Part shown: positions 62,800 to 64,000 of the stretch, piece by piece | How positions within the stretch are numbered: position 1 is the first letter of the stretch | How the letters are laid out: each line of letters starts with the position of its first letter | Assembly: GCA_026874595.1 (NCBI GenBank) | Contig: CM049309.1 | Span: 11,336,576 to 11,400,575 of the forward strand | Source of the DNA: Sipunculus nudus | Taxonomy: Eukaryota; Annelida; Sipuncula; Golfingiida; Sipunculidae | Length of the DNA stretch: 64,000 bases | Direction: 5' to 3' | Program-made: the position numbers and the translations under genes | Notes under the pieces: model-generated | The model's input: only the letters and a program-made list of their open reading frames with translations | Databases searched by the model: none | Told to the model about the DNA's origin: nothing

Positions 62800-63189
62800 A
62801 ACAGGGATCGTGATATTCGAAATTTAACCTTTGCAACGGATAGGCATTAATGCAGGTTTGCCTCTCCGTAGAAAAAATGCCTTTTCGCTAAAGATTCATC
62901 CTACCATCATACCAAACGTTAAGTCACACCTTCGCTCAGTTTAAACCTAATTCTACCATCTGACATGCTATCCAACATGCACGCTTGCATGCAAAAAGAA
63001 CGTAATGTTTTCAATAGTAACACTGTTTTGTCAGAAACACGTTGGTGCAGTGAAACAAAAAGAAAATAAAGGAGATGAGGGCCTAAATTCCGGAAAGTAT
63101 AAGAAACCAGATATTTCTTGGCACCGCAGGTGCCAGAGTATCCCCAGACATAGTATGCCCCCCCCCCTTTAAGAATAGGCCCCCATTTT

Positions 63190-64000
63190 TAGCAGCATAT
63201 ACTGACACTTGGCAAGCAATTATTGTTGCTTCCATCTATCAATCCACAATCTTTTTGAAGACGTTGGTTCTGTGACCTTGACCTTTGACCTCATGACCCC
63301 AAAATCAATTGGGGTCTTGCTTTTCCAATGGGACATATATTAGTCAAGTTTGAAATCTATACATCAATAAAAGCAGGAATTAAAATCCAGAAACTAATTT
63401 TTTGACAGATGTGTCCTGTGACCTTGACCTTTGACCTCATGACCCCAAAATCAATTCGGGTCTTGCTTTTCCAATGGGTCATATACAAGTCAAGTTTGAA
63501 ATCCATACATCAATAAAAGTAGGAATTATCATCCAGAAACTAATTTTTGGACAGATGGCTCCTGTGACCTTCACCTTTGACATTGTGACCTCAAATTTGA
63601 TAGGGGTCTTCCACTCTTGGCAGGTGAACTATATGTGCAAGATGAAAGATCTTAGATGAATTGTTTGGCTGGAAATGCATCCACAATCTTTTTAAAGATG
63701 TGTCCTGTGACCTTGACCTTTGACCTCATGACCCCAAAATCAATTCGGGTCTTGCTTTTCCATTGGGTCATATACAAGTCAAGTTTGAAATCGATACATC
63801 AATAAAAGCAGGAATTATCATCCAGAAACTAATTTTTGGACAGATGGCTCCTGTGACCTTCACCTTTGACCTTGTGACCTCAAATTTGATAGGGGTCTTC
63901 CTTTATTGGCAGATGAACTATATGTGCAAGATGAAAGGTCTGCGATGAAAACTTTGGCTGAAAATGCATCCACAATCTTTTTAAAGATGGGTCCTGCGAC
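63190..64000 (+). repeat. 145-bp tandem array with nuclear-receptor half-sites
   Basis: The block TGACCTTGACCTTTGACCTC, or its variant TGACCTTCACCTTTGAC, recurs at 63273, 63419, 63564, 63708 and 63854, and a truncated copy meets the window end. Spacings are 144-146 bp. Two alternating unit types make a dimer of about 290 bp (63419-63707 and 63708-63997 are nearly the same). On the minus strand each type-1 unit reads AGGTCA-A-AGGTCA-AGGTCA. Open frames here are repeat artefacts. The array runs beyond the window. Confidence 0.88.

Larger units (their letters stand above)
53465..63189. other. Gene-free stretch upstream of gene A
   Basis: No exon could be supported on either strand. Microsatellites, a diverged TGACCT repeat (59.0-59.9 kb) and a CCTCCGCC-family repeat (60.5-60.8 kb) are the recognisable contents. 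The segment 55.6-55.9 kb is richer in GC and in CACCTG motifs than its surroundings. Intron 1 of gene A may extend through here. Confidence 0.45.

Noticed and set aside
63474-63948. Two similar 61-codon plus-strand frames beginning MGHIQVKFEI
   Set aside because: They are the 145/290-bp tandem repeat read twice, not duplicated genes.

Overview
The window looks like nuclear DNA from an animal with a repeat-rich, AT-rich genome. I found no bacterial-style gene packing, no rRNA and no CRISPR array. A lophotrochozoan, most likely a mollusc, is my best guess. It rests on two secreted/receptor-type genes with SUEL-lectin, CUB and sushi modules, and on interspersed repeats that resemble ones I remember from molluscan genomes. 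No database search supports the guess. About thirty (AT)n, (CT)n/(GA)n and (ATT)n microsatellites longer than 35 bp make most long open frames in the region artefacts.

Only two protein-coding genes can be supported. Both lie on the minus strand, in tandem, and both use modular exons in which one domain equals one phase-1/phase-1 exon. Gene A (39.88-44.32 kb) has CUB, sushi, stalk, transmembrane and cytoplasmic-tail exons that splice together in frame to a stop. Its 5' exon(s) were not found. Its tail carries six YxxP motifs, three of them YDxP, the type recognised by CRK-family SH2 domains. Gene B (23.37 kb down to at least 8.18 kb) has a signal-peptide exon behind a CCAAT-rich promoter-like region, a 13 kb intron, then SUEL-lectin, CUB and sushi exons. 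A possible 48-bp micro-exon lies at 437-484, and the 3' end is outside the window. The two genes may be paralogues of one cell-surface receptor family. A's architecture suggests that B also continues into a membrane anchor.

The rest is intronic or intergenic repeat DNA, but several mobile elements are structurally clear. A 434-bp LTR mini-retrotransposon (TRIM-like, 48,970-49,403) has 157/158-bp LTRs, a 4-bp target duplication and a primer-binding site matching tRNA-Pro. Its LTR contains tRNA-like A and B boxes. It sits inside a pogo-like element (48.2-50.2 kb). A second pogo-like element (52.1-53.4 kb) keeps a short CENP-B/pogo-type helix-turn-helix reading frame. A 2.1-kb foldback element with TTAA at both ends occupies 32.8-34.9 kb. 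The right end is a 145-bp tandem array whose units contain nuclear-receptor half-sites, and a tandem duplication downstream of gene A repeats a perfect TGACGTCA palindrome. Intronic hairpins, minisatellites and several dispersed repeat families fill in the remainder.
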